Shown here in pieces: positions 1 through 10,930 of a stretch of 64,000 nucleotides of DNA (position 1 is the stretch's first letter; every line of letters starts with the position of its first letter). The notes under the pieces were generated by a model, which saw only the letters and a list, made by a program, of their open reading frames with translations, searched no databases and had not been told where the DNA came from. The stretch is from Codonopsis lanceolata (taxonomy: Eukaryota; Streptophyta; Magnoliopsida; Asterales; Campanulaceae), in contig CM028379.1 in NCBI GenBank assembly GCA_013146195.2, positions 87,106,617 through 87,170,616 of the forward strand. The letters run 5' to 3'. Made by a program: the position numbers and the translations under genes.

Positions 1-258
1 GACAAAATTGTTGTTGGTCAAATAGTTCCTCAATTTATTGCTACTCAAGATCAGCTTGTTGATATCTACACTCAGGCCTTGTCATCTCCTCAATTGCACT
101 CCTTGATGTCCAAACTTAACGTGTTCAATCTTTTCTCCATGCTGGGCTTAAGGGATGATGTTAAGGATACTGCTCATAAAGTCAAGAAGGAAGATATTCG
201 AGCTAAAGCAAACTACAAGGGAGTTGATTGTATAAGTGAGAAAGATAAGAAGGACTGA
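1..258 (+). pseudogene. Ty1/copia pol C-terminal tail (RNase H end), cut by window start
   Basis: The reading frame enters at the window edge and ends with TGA at 256-258. It encodes the last part of a copia RNase H, including the conserved stretch QFIATQDQLVDIYTQALS (family form: Q-AD-TK-L), followed by a short basic tail. The same sequence recurs at 60205-60462, where the rest of the element is present, so this is the 3' end of the same copia family. It belongs to the LTR that follows at 276-550. Only the tail is visible here; nothing can be said about the upstream part. Confidence 0.85.
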
Positions 259-275
259 AGGAATCTTTAGGGGAG

Positions 276-550
276 TCAAGTGTTTTAGTGATACTTCTTC
301 AAGGGAAGCGAGTGCACAATATTCAGAGGTGGTTGAGTCTGTTAGGAGGAACGTATATTGTTTGAAGTATTTCCCAAGTCACTTTTAAGTTTTTCTATTT
401 TGATTGCTGATGTAAAAATTCAATTGTAATAGAAGCTAAGTTCTTCTTTATCATTTTGGTGAGTGCAATGTAGAAACTCCATTACTAAATGATCAATCTC
501 TTCTCTGTTTCAATTCTCTCAACTTTCCAGTTCTTATTACAATTGTATCA
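276..550 (+). repeat. Copia 3' LTR (275 bp)
   Basis: It follows a purine-rich tract (AGGGGAG at 269-275) after the pol stop codon and ends with ATTGTATCA. It matches the 3' LTR at 60480-60754 base for base as far as I could compare by eye. It also matches the 5' LTR at 55734-55949, which lacks about 55 internal bases near its end. The exact left edge is uncertain, because neither copy starts with a clean TG at the first shared base. Confidence 0.8.
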
Positions 551-831
551 CCAACTTATCCTATCAGCCCTTGAATTTGGTCAAATGTGATTGGACTCTC
601 AACATTCTAGGAAATAACCTAATCCTAGTACCAGTACTTAGTGACCATCCCACATATATGCAAGAACGTCTAAAGTTATAACGTCAGACACTACTAAGAT
701 TGTCATTTGAATACTAGTAACAAATAGTTCAAGTTCAAGTCCTAACCCAGTAAGTTTCAATCTTTAAAGTGCTAGTTCAATTACAGGCAAAGAGTCTCTA
801 TTTAAAAGTCAAACTTGTTTTAAAAAAAATA
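551..831. other. Flanking non-coding DNA
   Basis: No convincing reading frame or motif is present. The stretch is AT-rich and is repeated at 60755-61035. It lies between the copia LTR and a MITE. Confidence 0.5.
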
Positions 832-1089
832 CTTCCTCCGTCCCTAAATTATTGTCCTAGTTGACCCGGTGCACGGATTAAGAAAAAATTATTTACTTGA
901 TTATTTATATTGGTTTAATGTGTAGTTTCCTTTAAAACACATGTATATGTGGCCCATAATTAATGTAAGGTGAAAAAGTAAGGATAAAGTAGTAAAAGTG
1001 ATGTTCTAAAAAGGTAAGTTTCAAATTGGACAATTATTTTGGGACATGCGAAAAAGGAAAGGAGGATGATAATTTAGGAACTGAGGGAA
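832..1089. mobile_element. Mariner/Stowaway-type MITE (258 bp)
   Basis: The left end reads CTTCCTCCGTCCC and the right end is its imperfect inverted complement (reverse complement TTCCCTCAGTTCC), with TA on both sides (830-831 and 1090-1091). It has the same length and clear homology to the better-preserved copy at 44549-44806, whose ends are CTCCCTCCGTCCC / GGGACGGAGGGAG. There is no coding capacity. TA target sites and CTCCCTCCGT ends are the hallmark of plant Tc1/mariner-derived MITEs. Confidence 0.85.
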
Positions 1090-1697
1090 TAATACTTTTT
1101 GTAGTTCATTAATAATAAAATGACACTTTAATACTATATTTTAAAAAAATGGACTCTTTAAGTTCAACATCTCAAAATGAAATAGTGGACTCTTTGCCTA
1201 AGGAGTATAAGTTAGGGAGAAAATTGGGCCAAACCTTTTGGAAGAAATTATAACATCTTTTCTATGACCAAAATAAACAGAGTAAAATAAATTTGCATAC
1301 CACATACTACTATCATGCACATATTGTTAATGCTCTGGATAAGGTCCCTGCAGAAAAAAGGAATCAGAGGGATTTGTTTTCTAAGTTTCACGAGATTAGT
1401 GATCTCTATCCTTAAGACAAAAACAAGCGCCGCAATTAGTCTGGACGGATTTGAAACATGTTAGTCTCCCAGGGTTATGGAGCTTACTTGATTGAAGAGG
1501 CAAACTTCCAGGGAGTTGGGAGCAGTTGGGGCTTGTCTGAAACAAACACAACCGTTTAGAACACAACTGCAGGGAGTTGGGAGCAGTTGGAGCTTGTCTG
1601 AAACAGACACAATTGTTTCGGAACCAACTGCCGTTAACCGTCGCTGTAACCGTCAATGAACTGGCTTATTCAAAAGGGTCACACGAACTGAGGGCGG
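1090..1697. other. Flanking DNA with a 61-bp tandem duplication
   Basis: This is non-coding. From 1509 to 1630 a 61-bp unit beginning CAGGGAGTTGGGAGCAGTTG occurs twice in tandem with a few substitutions. The SIRE LTR begins immediately after, at 1698. The stretch is repeated with many small differences at 61291-61874. Confidence 0.6.
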
Positions 1698-2943
1698 TGT
1701 GGGTCCCAAATGGCACAATAATAAGCTAGAAGGGGGGGTTGAATAGCTTATTAAACACTTAAAACTTTTTTAAGTAAATTCTTTGAAGGGTACTTGCAAT
1801 CTATTGAAAAGATAGAAGTAGCGGAAGACCTTCAAGGTAGTTGTTCCAGGTCTGCCGATAAGGACTACCGGTAGACCTTTTACAAGTTACTTAAGTTCTG
1901 CTGTAAACGGATAAAGATAATCAAAGTAATAAATAGTTCAAAAAGCAGACGAACAGTAAAGAATAACACAAGTATTTTGGGATGGTTCACACTATAAAGA
2001 GTGCTACGTCCACCACCAAGGCAGTCAACCTTGGATTTAAATAGTGCACTATATTTTCCACTAGATTAATTACAAAGAATATCCCTAATGGATCGTGTAC
2101 AAAATATTGACTTGTGTTTGGGGTCTAGGGAATTAAATATCTGTAAATACAAGATATTTAATTCGTGCAGAAGTATAGTTAATGAATGTAAACAACAAGA
2201 AGTTAAAACAATAAGTGTTGATGAACAGCTTCTTGTTGTTGACGAGGACTTCTAGATCTGTTGAGGATCTCTTGATTGCACTGAGCTGTAAGACTTGGAG
2301 TTATGGAGTTTCAGAGCAATCCTTTAAGTGTTCGATCCATTCTGTACTGTTTTTTTTATATATCTGTGTGTGTATATCTCCAGTCTTCAATGGCAGTATT
2401 TATAGCAGGTGCACTTCAAAAGATCCGTTAAGGAAGACGAATACTTCAACAGCTTTTTTATGAATGCATTAAATGCATGGGGCTGTCAGTCAAGGAATTT
2501 CGTCTTCACAGATATCTAAGAGCAGAGAATGATTTCTGAGATCTTCAAAAAGTGGGCGATTTAGGTGTCAGATCTGAGAGTTGTTGCAGAAAGAGATCCG
2601 CTTTTCTCCGTTCGGGACGAAAAGTCTTCCTGCTTTTCGGAAAGTTGCTTTCGGCAGCTTGATGTGTCAGGGAATGTCTTAGATTAATTCAAATAATGAT
2701 CAGGATAAGTTTGAATTAATCCAATGAGTCATTGCTGGATAGGACACGTCATGCAAGACCGTGGATAGGACACGTCATGCTTTGAGAGATGTAAAGCTTG
2801 TGGAGAGGTCTTCCGTTGAACCCAGTTCTAAAGTCCTATAAAAACTATACTAGACAAAGTTCTATAAAAACTATAAGAATAATATACAATATAAAACTAA
2901 TGTAATGAACTGAACAGATATAAATCTATCATAAGAATTAACA
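1698..2943 (-). repeat. SIRE-type 3' LTR (1,246 bp)
   Basis: On the plus strand the LTR starts TGTGGGTCCC at 1698 and ends GAATTAACA at 2943. On the minus strand it therefore runs TGTTAATTC to GGGACCCACA, a proper TG...CA. Just inside the left end is a poly-G run next to TTGAATAGC, whose reverse complement (GCTATTCAACCCCCC) also occurs in the plus-strand SIRE LTR ending at 55729. The first 248 bases recur at 61875-62116. Confidence 0.85.
2397..2404 (-). promoter_or_regulatory. LTR TATA box
   Basis: The minus strand reads GCTATAAATACTGCC, a good RNA polymerase II TATA box. It sits about 540 bases inside the LTR 5' end, where the U3/R boundary of an LTR promoter is expected. Confidence 0.6.
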
Positions 2944-2944
2944 A

Positions 2945-2953
2945 TCTCCTCCT
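2945..2953 (-). other. Polypurine tract
   Basis: The minus strand reads AGGAGGAGA, followed by one T and then the LTR start TGTTAATTC. This is the expected position of the plus-strand primer directly upstream of a 3' LTR, and it fixes the LTR edge at 2943. Confidence 0.75.
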
Positions 2954-3336
2954 ATTTATATCTGGTCATCATTACTACAAATGAGGGCTATAACAGACTA
3001 TGTGATAGATAATAACATGTCTGAGAAATTTATATATATTGTAGCAGAAGATATGCCTCTATCAAACAGAAGAGCACCTCAAGTGTAAGGAAATAATCTA
3101 AGTGCATACAAGGGTATAAAAATCATAGAACAACACATAGATTAGTAGCAGTTCAAATAAATTTAAACTGATTGTTTAAATTCTAAACAGATATAGAAAA
3201 TAAAGTTACAAGAATTTAAACAAGACAATTTTGAAAAGCAAGTAATCTTCTGAATTTATAAACAAGATGTTTACATATCACAGAGTTTTTCAAAATGTAA
3301 GATAAATACAAAGGTAAGGGAAGAAAAGATACACAA
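2954..3336. other. 3' untranslated part of the SIRE element
   Basis: AT-rich sequence between the extra ORF and the polypurine tract. I see no reading frame or other motif in it. Confidence 0.5.
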
Positions 3337-5993
3337 CTACCAAGGTCTTTTCCCTTTGCCTTTGTCTGTAGCTTCCTTTTCCCTTCGTTCTCTCTCTAGC
3401 TCTTCCATTCTGCGTACGTACTCGTCATCTGCATCAGTAGGAGGTCTGGTGGAACGAGAACGGTAGTCAAGTTCTTCACGAAGACGGTTGTTCTCTTCCA
3501 TCAGCATTCTGTTAATTGACCTCATTTGCTTCTCCTCCGTGATGGCCAGATCACGATCACGATTAGCATTCATAATGTTGTGAGCAGAGTCGCGAGCAAT
3601 GCAGTTGAGCTCTAGAACGGGAGGGCGACCGCTGCCGAGATGGAGAGTAATGGCATGGAAAAGCTCGTAGAAAAGGAAGGAGCAGATACGTACACACTCA
3701 TCTCATTGAGTTCAACGTTGATCTTGACATCTGTGAAGTCGTGTCGTATCTGTCCAAAGCGAGTCCAGACATCCTCTTGAAATTGTCGAAGAAGAGCGGC
3801 AGTTCGGTCATTTGCCTTGGAAGCGGCAGTGGCTATTTTGGCGGTAGCAGTAGTGATGCTGGTAAGTGCGTCTAGCCGTTCGTATATGGCGTCAAGCCTT
3901 GACAAAATTTCATCATTGGCTGGCTGATAAGAAGAGGTTGCCTGGCCAATGTGGATGGTGCCGGCAGAGGTAGAGACGTCAGGCCTTACGGGCTGTTGGA
4001 GTGGAGGAGTGATGGAGTCGGAAGAGGACGAGTCCTGGGTTGGTATGGTGTTGGTAGAGGAAGATATGGTTATGGGTGGAGGGGGAGGAGGGGCTGGTGG
4101 GGAATCAATCTCAATGTCAGTGTCAGAATTGTCACTGATATGGGATGATTCGGGTAAGGGGTCGGTAGAGAACCAATAAGATGGGGCAGGGTAGAAGAGG
4201 GATTTTGGTTTGCGAAGGGTAGGTTGAGGAGGTTGTTGGGTAGGGGTGAATAGGTCTGCTACTGAAGAAAGTTTGAAAAGGAACTTGGCGGCAGCAGAGT
4301 CTATTGGCTTTGTGGGAGGGATTGGAGTTTGTTGTGGTGTGGTTGATGTAGTTGGTTGGGATTGGTGAGGTGAGGAAGGGGTAGATGGGTCAGGTGAGTA
4401 GTTGAAAGGTGAAGGAGGAGGAGGAGTGGAGGTTCTGGCTGGCTCCTCCTGAGTTTGAGGCTCCTCCTGAGGGATAGACTCCTCCGGAGGTGGTGAATTC
4501 CTCTGAGTAGATGACTCAGGAGGAATGGGTTGTTGGGTGGGTGTGTCGGTAGAGGGTTGGGCGTCGGTAGTTGGTTGGCTGGCGGTAAAGGGCTTGGTAC
4601 CGGCAGATTTCCTTTTCTTCCTTAGCGGCTGAATAGGAGACTCAACTACTTCATTGGTAGGGGCAGGAGTGCCTGCTGTTGGCTGGTCTTCAAAGGTTTT
4701 ACGAAGTTTCCTTCGTTTTGGTTTAGGAGTGGGTGCAGAAGAGGGTGAGGGTGAGGTTGGTTGTGATTGAGAGGATGGCTGGGCTGGTGAAGGTGAGGGA
4801 TGGCTGGGCTGGGCTGGTGCCTTGTCCTTTTGGCCTTCCTTCATCTCCTTTCTAATCCATTTAGCATGCTCCTCTTCAGTGGGCACTGCATCTTCCGGCC
4901 TTGTCTTCTTCTTGCCCTTGGCTTTCATCTTGGCTCTTAGCAGCTGCTCTGCCTCATCAGCCAAGTCTTTGGCTTTTTGATGGAGGGACGTGGCCACTTG
5001 ATCATCAAACTTTGCAGAGGCCTTTTTGAAGGTTCTGCTGGCCGCGTTATGTGCTTCCATGTTGAAGCGAGTTACCAAGATCGGTACAGGCTTAGCCACT
5101 TTGTCTATGGTGACGGGCGGTAGACCCTTTTGCAGTCTTCGTTTGTTCTCATATTCAAAATATTTGCTGAAGAACGAAGCGGTAAGCTGCTTCTCCTTGG
5201 CCACCACAATTAGTTCATCTTCCTTTAAGGAAGAATTGACATTGGCATCGTCTCTGAGAAGAGCATTGATCAGCCTTACGAAGGGGCGCTTGCAGGTGGG
5301 ATTATTCTTCGCTTTCTCTACCCACTGCTTTAATTCATTGAAAATGACGGCCCCCCAGTTGAGACGGAGCTGAAGGAATACGGCACTGGTTAAGTTGATC
5401 TGTTGAGCCGTAAACATGTCATGTGCTCCACTTTTGAATAGAAGCCCCTTGTCAATAAGGTGGCTGGAGCAGTAGACGTCCAAAGGGAAGAGATTTCGGA
5501 GCATTTTCCCTTGTGATTCTCTGTAGGTATCTACTCCCCTCATTGCTTCCCAGGCATGTACAGCCTCAGCAATGGTTGCTTCAAGAGGTCCACCAAAGTG
5601 CACGCCGATGATGGTGGAAATTTTCTTGGCGGTGATGGAGATTGGTCAGCCCCTAATCCATCCTCGTAGAGCATTCGGGCTCATGAGTTCCATTCTCTGA
5701 TAAAATTCTTCTGCCAGAAAGATGCTGTAATTCTTGTTGTTGAGGCAGAAGAGGGGAAGTATGCCAGAGGCGTTCATGTCATCGCATGCTTTGACGTCGG
5801 AGACTATCGAACAGATTGTAGGAAGGTCAATGCACATCCCTGGAATATACAGTTTTGGGTCCAGGGCCACTATTATGTCATGAGAGGCGGGAAAGGTTGG
5901 ATATCCCGGAAGGTTGACATCCGTACTTGGAGGAATGTCGGTTTCTGGGTTCAGTTTCTTTCCGTTGTCACGCTTAGATTTTGAGGTTTTTGC
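3337..5993 (-). pseudogene. Env-like extra ORF of the SIRE element
   Basis: The frame is open from a 3' splice-like site at about 5994 (minus strand GCATTTCTTTCAG followed by GCA) to 3612, except for one in-frame TGA at 5646-5648, giving a protein of about 790 residues. The N-terminal 400 residues are globular-looking (VHFGGPLEATIAEAVHAWEAM, then a KRPFVRLINALL segment). A lysine-rich patch (KAKGKKKTRP) follows, then about 300 residues very rich in Pro, Ser, Thr and Gln. The last part (3337-3573, in another frame) is a charged coiled coil (MLMEENNRLREELDYR) and is probably joined by an intron or a frameshift. I see no convincing signal peptide or transmembrane helix. It lies downstream of RNase H, as the extra ORF does in SIRE elements, where its function is unknown. 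The splice-like site suggests expression from a spliced RNA; that is inference. Confidence 0.75.
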
Positions 5994-6451
5994 CTGAAAG
6001 AAATGCAAACAAAAATTAGGGCTTTTCACCTCAAGAACTAAACAAGCAGAAATTTCAAGGTTTTCTGAAATTATTGGAATTTTTCGAAATGAAAACTTGA
6101 AACCCTAGAATGTTTAGAGTATTCACACCCGAGAAATGTATAACAGAAGTTTTCCAAAGAATAAATATTGAAAATACATAAACGACTGTTAGTTTTCTAG
6201 GTTTTTAAGAACAACAATGGCGGAAACTGTATGAAACTCGAAAGTGACCGTTTGAATTCCAAAATAATTAATTATTATTATTTTTAGGTTATGAAATGAA
6301 ATGCAAAACAGTAAGCAGTAAGTTTCAAGTAGAAGAGTAGCGAAGAACATATCATTGCTTTAAGTCTTCCGGTAAAGGAGAACTTACGTCTTCCGGTCAG
6401 CCTAAAACTGAGTCTACCGGTATGAAAGAAACATTTACAAAAACTTTGAAA
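5994..6451. other. Spacer between pol and the extra ORF
   Basis: AT-rich and non-coding. It contains two copies of CTTCCGGT with related ACCGGTA motifs (6365-6422). On the minus strand its end carries the pyrimidine-rich acceptor that precedes the extra ORF. Confidence 0.5.
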
Positions 6452-7060
6452 TTAAGCAGTAGGATCAATCATACCAAGATTTCTCCTTAAATAAGCAAAC
6501 CTGGTGGCATCCAGTGGTTTTGTGAGAATGTCAGCCAATTGATGCTCAGTTGGAACATATTCCAAACTGATGTTACCTTTCTCCACATGATCTTTGAGGA
6601 AGTGATAACGGATATCAATGTGCTTTGTCTTGGAGTGCATCACTGGATTTTTGGAGACTGAAATTGCTGATGTGTTGTCACACATGATTGGACAATTTGC
6701 AGTCTTGATGTTGTAGTCCACTAGTTGTTGCTTCATCCATAGGAGTTAAAGAGAGCAACATGCTTGGCAATGTATTGACTTACGTGGTTGAGTTTGCAAC
6801 GATCCTTGTTTCTTGCAAGACCATGAGACAAGTCTATTCCCAAGGAATTGACAAGTCCCAACTTTGGTGCTTCTTACGCTCACTTTGCAATTTGCATAAT
6901 CTGCATCCGAGTATCCAACTAGATTGAAATTGTTGTTTTTGGAATACCGTGATGCCTAGATTTGTTGTTCTTGAAACATATCGATGATACGTTTGGCAAA
7001 GACAAGCAAATGTGATTCCTTTGGATCGGCACGAAATCTAGCACAAACACAAGCAAAGAA
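6452..7060 (-). pseudogene. Copia RNase H domain
   Basis: The frame at 6452-6736 encodes the RNase H C-terminal half: CDNTSAISVSKNP, HSKTKHIDIRYHFLKDHVEKG and ADILTKPLD. These are the conserved copia motifs, including the D-N-x-S/A-A step and the KHID-RYHF box. The upstream part to about 7060 is recognisable only in fragments because of frame breaks. The protein ends just before the spacer that leads to the env-like ORF. Similarity is to SIRE-lineage copia elements. Confidence 0.85.
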
Positions 7061-8560
7061 ACATAATGTCGGTCTACTAGCAAGTAAGGTAAAGAAGTGA
7101 ACCTATGATTCCTCGGTAAGACTTGGTGATGTTCTCTTGCTTTCCCTTCTCATCTTTGTCAAGATGGCGTCGGTGAGACATTGGAGTTTCGAATCCTTTA
7201 GCTGAATCAAGACCGAACTTCTTGATTAGTTCCTTTTGCATATTTGGTTTGGTGATGAAGATTCCGTCGAAGTTTGTCCGTGAATCTTGCGATCCTAGAA
7301 AGTAGGTAAGTTCACCCATCATGCTCATCTCGAACTTGCTTTGCATCGGCTTCTCGAATCTTTTACATAGCAAAGCTTGGGTTAGTTGATCCAAAGATGA
7401 TGTAGATCCCACATAGATTTGTACCAAGAGAATGGCCTTTGTGCTTGAGAATGAATAAAGTAGTGTCTATCCTTCCTCTCACGAATCCTTGTTCTCGTTA
7501 AGAACTTGGATAGAGTTTCATACCAAGCTCCCAGGGAGCTTGCTTCAAAGGGCCGTAGAGGCTTTGAGTCGGTAGACGTGATCGGTTGTGCTCGAAATGA
7601 CAAATCACGGAGGCTATTCCACGATATCTAGTTTCTTGAAGATCACCATTCGAGAAAGGCACTCTTTACATCCATCGATACACTTTGAAGTCCATGAGCG
7701 AGGCATAGGCTGAAAGAGTCGGGTGCCTCTAGTCTAGCAACGGGCAAAAGTTTCATCAAAGTCATTCCTTCTTCTGTCGATAGCCTTGAACCGCCTAGCT
7801 TTGTTTAGGTGACATTTCCATCTTCATCTCTTTTGTTTCTCGAAACCCATTTGGTGCGATGATCGGATGATCACGCCGAACTAAGCTCCACACCTTGCAT
7901 CTTTCAAGCCGGTTCAAATTTTCGCATAGCTTCAATCCAGCTTATGATCCGGCCACAATAGCTTCATCAATCTTCTTTGGCTCGAGTTCGAGATACAAAT
8001 GCATAAGCAAACATATTTTCTCTCTTCTCGAACTTTATTTCTCAAATGCGAACTCTGTGTTGAGATCACCAATGATTTGAGAAATGGGATGATCTCTTGC
8101 TTTAATAAGCTTGAGGAAGATCACTTCTGGGTTCTTCCCTTAAGAATTCCGGAGTAGGTTGAGAAGGAGATTCACCAAATGCTGGTTCGAAGACATAGGA
8201 TCTTCAAAACTTTCATTTTACGGTGAACAAGAAGGATGAGTGATCCTAAGGTGCTTGGGGTATCTGAAGAGATGGGTTCAGAGTCAGCACCGAAGAGTTG
8301 AATCGGTACCGGCGAGTTCTCGTCTCTGCAGGTGAAGGGTTAGCGGTACTTGAGGGTCTCAGCTGCGGTTGCCATGGTTTTCGATGAGGAGTGGAAGTAG
8401 ATGTTGTATTAGTACTGTCTCATCATTATCGAGAATCATTAGCAGCGTTCGAGAGCCTTTCTAGGCTCTAACAAGTCATATTCATCAAAAGAAACATGCA
8501 CGATTCTAAAATTTTTAAATGAGTTTTATTGAAAATGCGAAATGCTTTTGAATGTTTGGA
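7061..8560 (-). pseudogene. Copia reverse transcriptase domain, broken, active-site segment missing
   Basis: Minus-strand fragments match the copia RT in order: TKWVSRNKRDEDGNVT near 7860, DVKSA near 7660, AWYETLSKFL near 7510, then VQIYVGSTSSLDQLTQ and MMGELTYFLG near 7300-7420. Several frameshifts and stops separate them. The catalytic Y-V-D-D-I-I-F-G stretch reads IYV-GST, as if the codons for DDIIF had been removed in frame. Such a copy could not encode active RT. Because the whole stretch approaches an assembly gap and is full of small indels, a consensus error is a real alternative. Confidence 0.8.
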
Positions 8561-9350
8561 ATACCCCGAGAAAAATTCCTTCGTGCGATTTTGCATCAAA
8601 TTTTCCTCTATATTCTTTTTCCATTATGAAGAATAAAACATTTACGTACCAAGATTTTTTAAGAAATCTATGTTGGGGGATCTTCCTCTCCATATTTCAT
8701 ATGGAGTTTTGTTATGAAACTTGTTTACCGAGGGGATACATTGGGTAAAACATGCGGTGTTGGCTACGCCCAAATACTTCGGAAGTTTAGCTTTGCCAAC
8801 ATTGTTCTTCTTGCTTCAATCGGTGTTCTGTTCTTCCGCTTCGCCTACACCATTTTTTTGTTGAGGGTACCGCAAGCGAGAAGTTGTGGCGATCCTCGTG
8901 GTCATCGCAAAGACTGCCTTTCTACACCATTGTTCTTGAATTGGTGCCATTGTCTCAACATCTTATGTCACTAATATCTTCAAGCTTTTGAGTTTGAAGT
9001 CTTACGGCATTGACTAGATCATACGTTTCATCTTTAGATGTCATTGTTTCAATCCAAGTGAATCTAGAGTAGTCGTCAACTACTACAAGTGTATACTTGT
9101 CTCAATCTTGGTGTTGTGATAAGTCCCGAAGAGATCCATATGCGAGGATTGAAGAGGTGTTTGTTGACAAAGCAGGACTTTCTTTTGAAGGAAGACTTGG
9201 AAAGTTTTCCTAGTTGACAAAGCTTTACAACCGTCATGGTCGTGCGGCAAATGGAAGTAGACCTTTGACAAGCCATCTTTTGAGAGCTTGGAGAGGTCTT
9301 TGAAGTTGAGGTGGCGAGGCCGTGCATTGCCATGTGTTGTCGCGAGCGTT
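8561..9350 (-). pseudogene. Copia integrase domain, fragmentary
   Basis: In different frames of the minus strand I can read HMDLFGTYHNTKIET (start of the integrase core, family form HMDLFGP), VVDDYSRFTWIETMTSKDET (first catalytic Asp context) and DISDIRC-DNGTNSRT (second catalytic Asp, family form SDNGTEF). Upstream, CKALSTRKTF belongs to the GAG-pre-integrase zinc-binding part. The order and spacing are right for copia integrase. Frameshifts occur roughly every 50-100 bases. Confidence 0.78.
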
Positions 9351-10131
9351 GTTAGCTACTAGGGCAAAGGCTTGAGAATCTCACTGAAGATTTAAGTCCG
9401 ACATAGGCGTTTCCTTGTCTGCCGTCGATATTGTGAAGCGAGGATTCATCTTTGATGAGGCGGTTGGAGTTGAATTGGCATAGCAAACCTTTGTCCGCAA
9501 AAATTGAGATATGCTTAGCAGTTGTGCTTTAAGCCATTCGCTAGAAACTTTGTTGATGGAGAGACTTCCTCAGTGATTGAGCCATATCAATGTTTTTCTC
9601 TTGCGTTGTCTCAAAATAACGATTGGGTCCTTTGCTTCGATATTATATGCAGTAAGAAGACACGTTCCTGTCATGTGTCTTGGCGACCCTTGTCTAGATA
9701 CCGAGATGTCTTTGTTTTCGATTCTATAGCCATGACATTCTGAAAAATTAAAGCAACAAGGTCCCCTATTTTCTTTTGGGTCCTAAGATTAGCAACCTTT
9801 TGGAACCCGTACAGCGACCTTGAGAGAACTGGTCTCTCGGATCTTGGAGTGAACCTTAAGCGAGGCGTGCGAGATTAGATGGCCTAGGCAATTGCAAGAA
9901 TGACATAAATGGAAATTCCATAGAAGCTGGTAGTGACTTTAAGCTGAAGAATGATTATGATCATTCCTTTTCTTGACATCCATTTTGGTTCAGCTTGCTT
10001 GTTGACGGTAGACTTAATTGGTTTCTTTTGAATCTTCCTAGGTGAGTTGCCATCGGACTTAGCTTTGGCTTTTCGGTGATTACCTTTAGGGAGGATTTGG
10101 TAGAACACCTTTAAGTTTACCTTCAAGCAGT
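9351..10131 (-). pseudogene. Copia protease region and gag/pol linker, fragmentary
   Basis: Minus-strand fragments DNAREKH-YGSITE, LANGLKHN and AMPIQLQPPHQR correspond to the protease/pre-integrase stretch of SIRE-type copia elements. The protease active-site block is too damaged to read. At 9884-10131 a basic linker (KGNHRKAKAKSDG, KKPIKSTVNKQAEPKW) precedes it, as in SIRE gag-pol. The frame runs into the N gap, so the gag zinc knuckle is not seen here. It is seen after the second gap. Confidence 0.7.
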
Positions 10132-10231
10132 NNNNNNNNNNNNNNNNNNNNNNNNNNNNNNNNNNNNNNNNNNNNNNNNNNNNNNNNNNNNNNNNNNNNN
10201 NNNNNNNNNNNNNNNNNNNNNNNNNNNNNNN
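10132..10231. other. Assembly gap (100 N)
   Basis: Exactly 100 N, a conventional placeholder for a scaffold join of unknown length. On the left is SIRE pol; on the right is unrelated sequence. Confidence 0.99.
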
Positions 10232-10930
10232 CACGCTTGCCCCCTACACAAATCGGTAATCAAATGCGGGAACACAGAACCCGTTCGTCCTACCTCTAAT
10301 AAGGGTCTTGATTTGGCCGTTGATCAAGCGGCCAACATCAACTAGACCCACCGGTCATAATGGTGTGAGTCAAGGCGACCCCTCTCCCAAGTCCTTGTGT
10401 TGGTGACTTGAGGCATGGGCGTCCTGAAACAAATTTATACACGGGCTTGGCAGTGTCTTGGAAGGACTCCCCCCATGGTGCGTGGTCCATAAGGTGGGTT
10501 ACGGTTATAGGACCACACCACACCAGGGAGAATGTCGCATTGACCACCTCGACAGGCCATCGGGGTTGAGGTGTGTGCTAAAGTCATCGGCACCAACCAC
10601 AAAGTTGGAGGTGCGAAAATAATTGTGCTTTGGGACGAAAAAATTTATTACTATATTCCTAACATTAACGGTGTCTAGCACCCCCATCTATGCTAATCGT
10701 CGCCATTGGCATAGAATTCCTGACAATGGGCACTACGGCTGCCCTCCGAGAATCTATCAAAGCCCCCACCTACGAGCTATCGATTGGGACGAAGGCAAAG
10801 TCCTTGAACTTTCTGGGCACCAAAGACTTAGAGAGGTTGGCCGTGTACCTTTCGATGCCTCGTAGGACATTTAATCGGTGATGTCAAAATTTTGCTCTTC
10901 CTCCCGAGCTGGCCTGAGGATGAGGCACCG
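10232..10930. other. Unrecognised sequence at a contig end
   Basis: GC content is higher than in most of the window. Short open frames exist on both strands (for example plus 10690-10881), but none contains a motif I recognise. It does not continue the SIRE gag and does not match the other LTRs here by eye. It could be the distal part of the following LTR, or the remainder of one of the elements interrupted further right. Confidence 0.4.

Larger units (their letters stand above)
1698..10131 (-). mobile_element. SIRE/Maximus-type Ty1/copia retrotransposon, 3' three-quarters
   Basis: On the minus strand the order from right to left is gag/protease tail, integrase, reverse transcriptase, RNase H, a large extra ORF, polypurine tract and LTR. 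Pol before an additional env-like ORF is diagnostic of the SIRE/Maximus lineage of copia. The right end is lost in an assembly gap. A matching gag piece in the same orientation lies at 62217-64000 and probably belongs to this element. The pol frames are heavily broken, mostly in the 3.5 kb nearest the gap, while the extra ORF further away is nearly open. Confidence 0.88.

Noticed and set aside
3949..4179. Plus-strand Gly/Trp-rich open frames
   Set aside because: They are antisense shadows of the Pro/Ser-rich part of the SIRE extra ORF.
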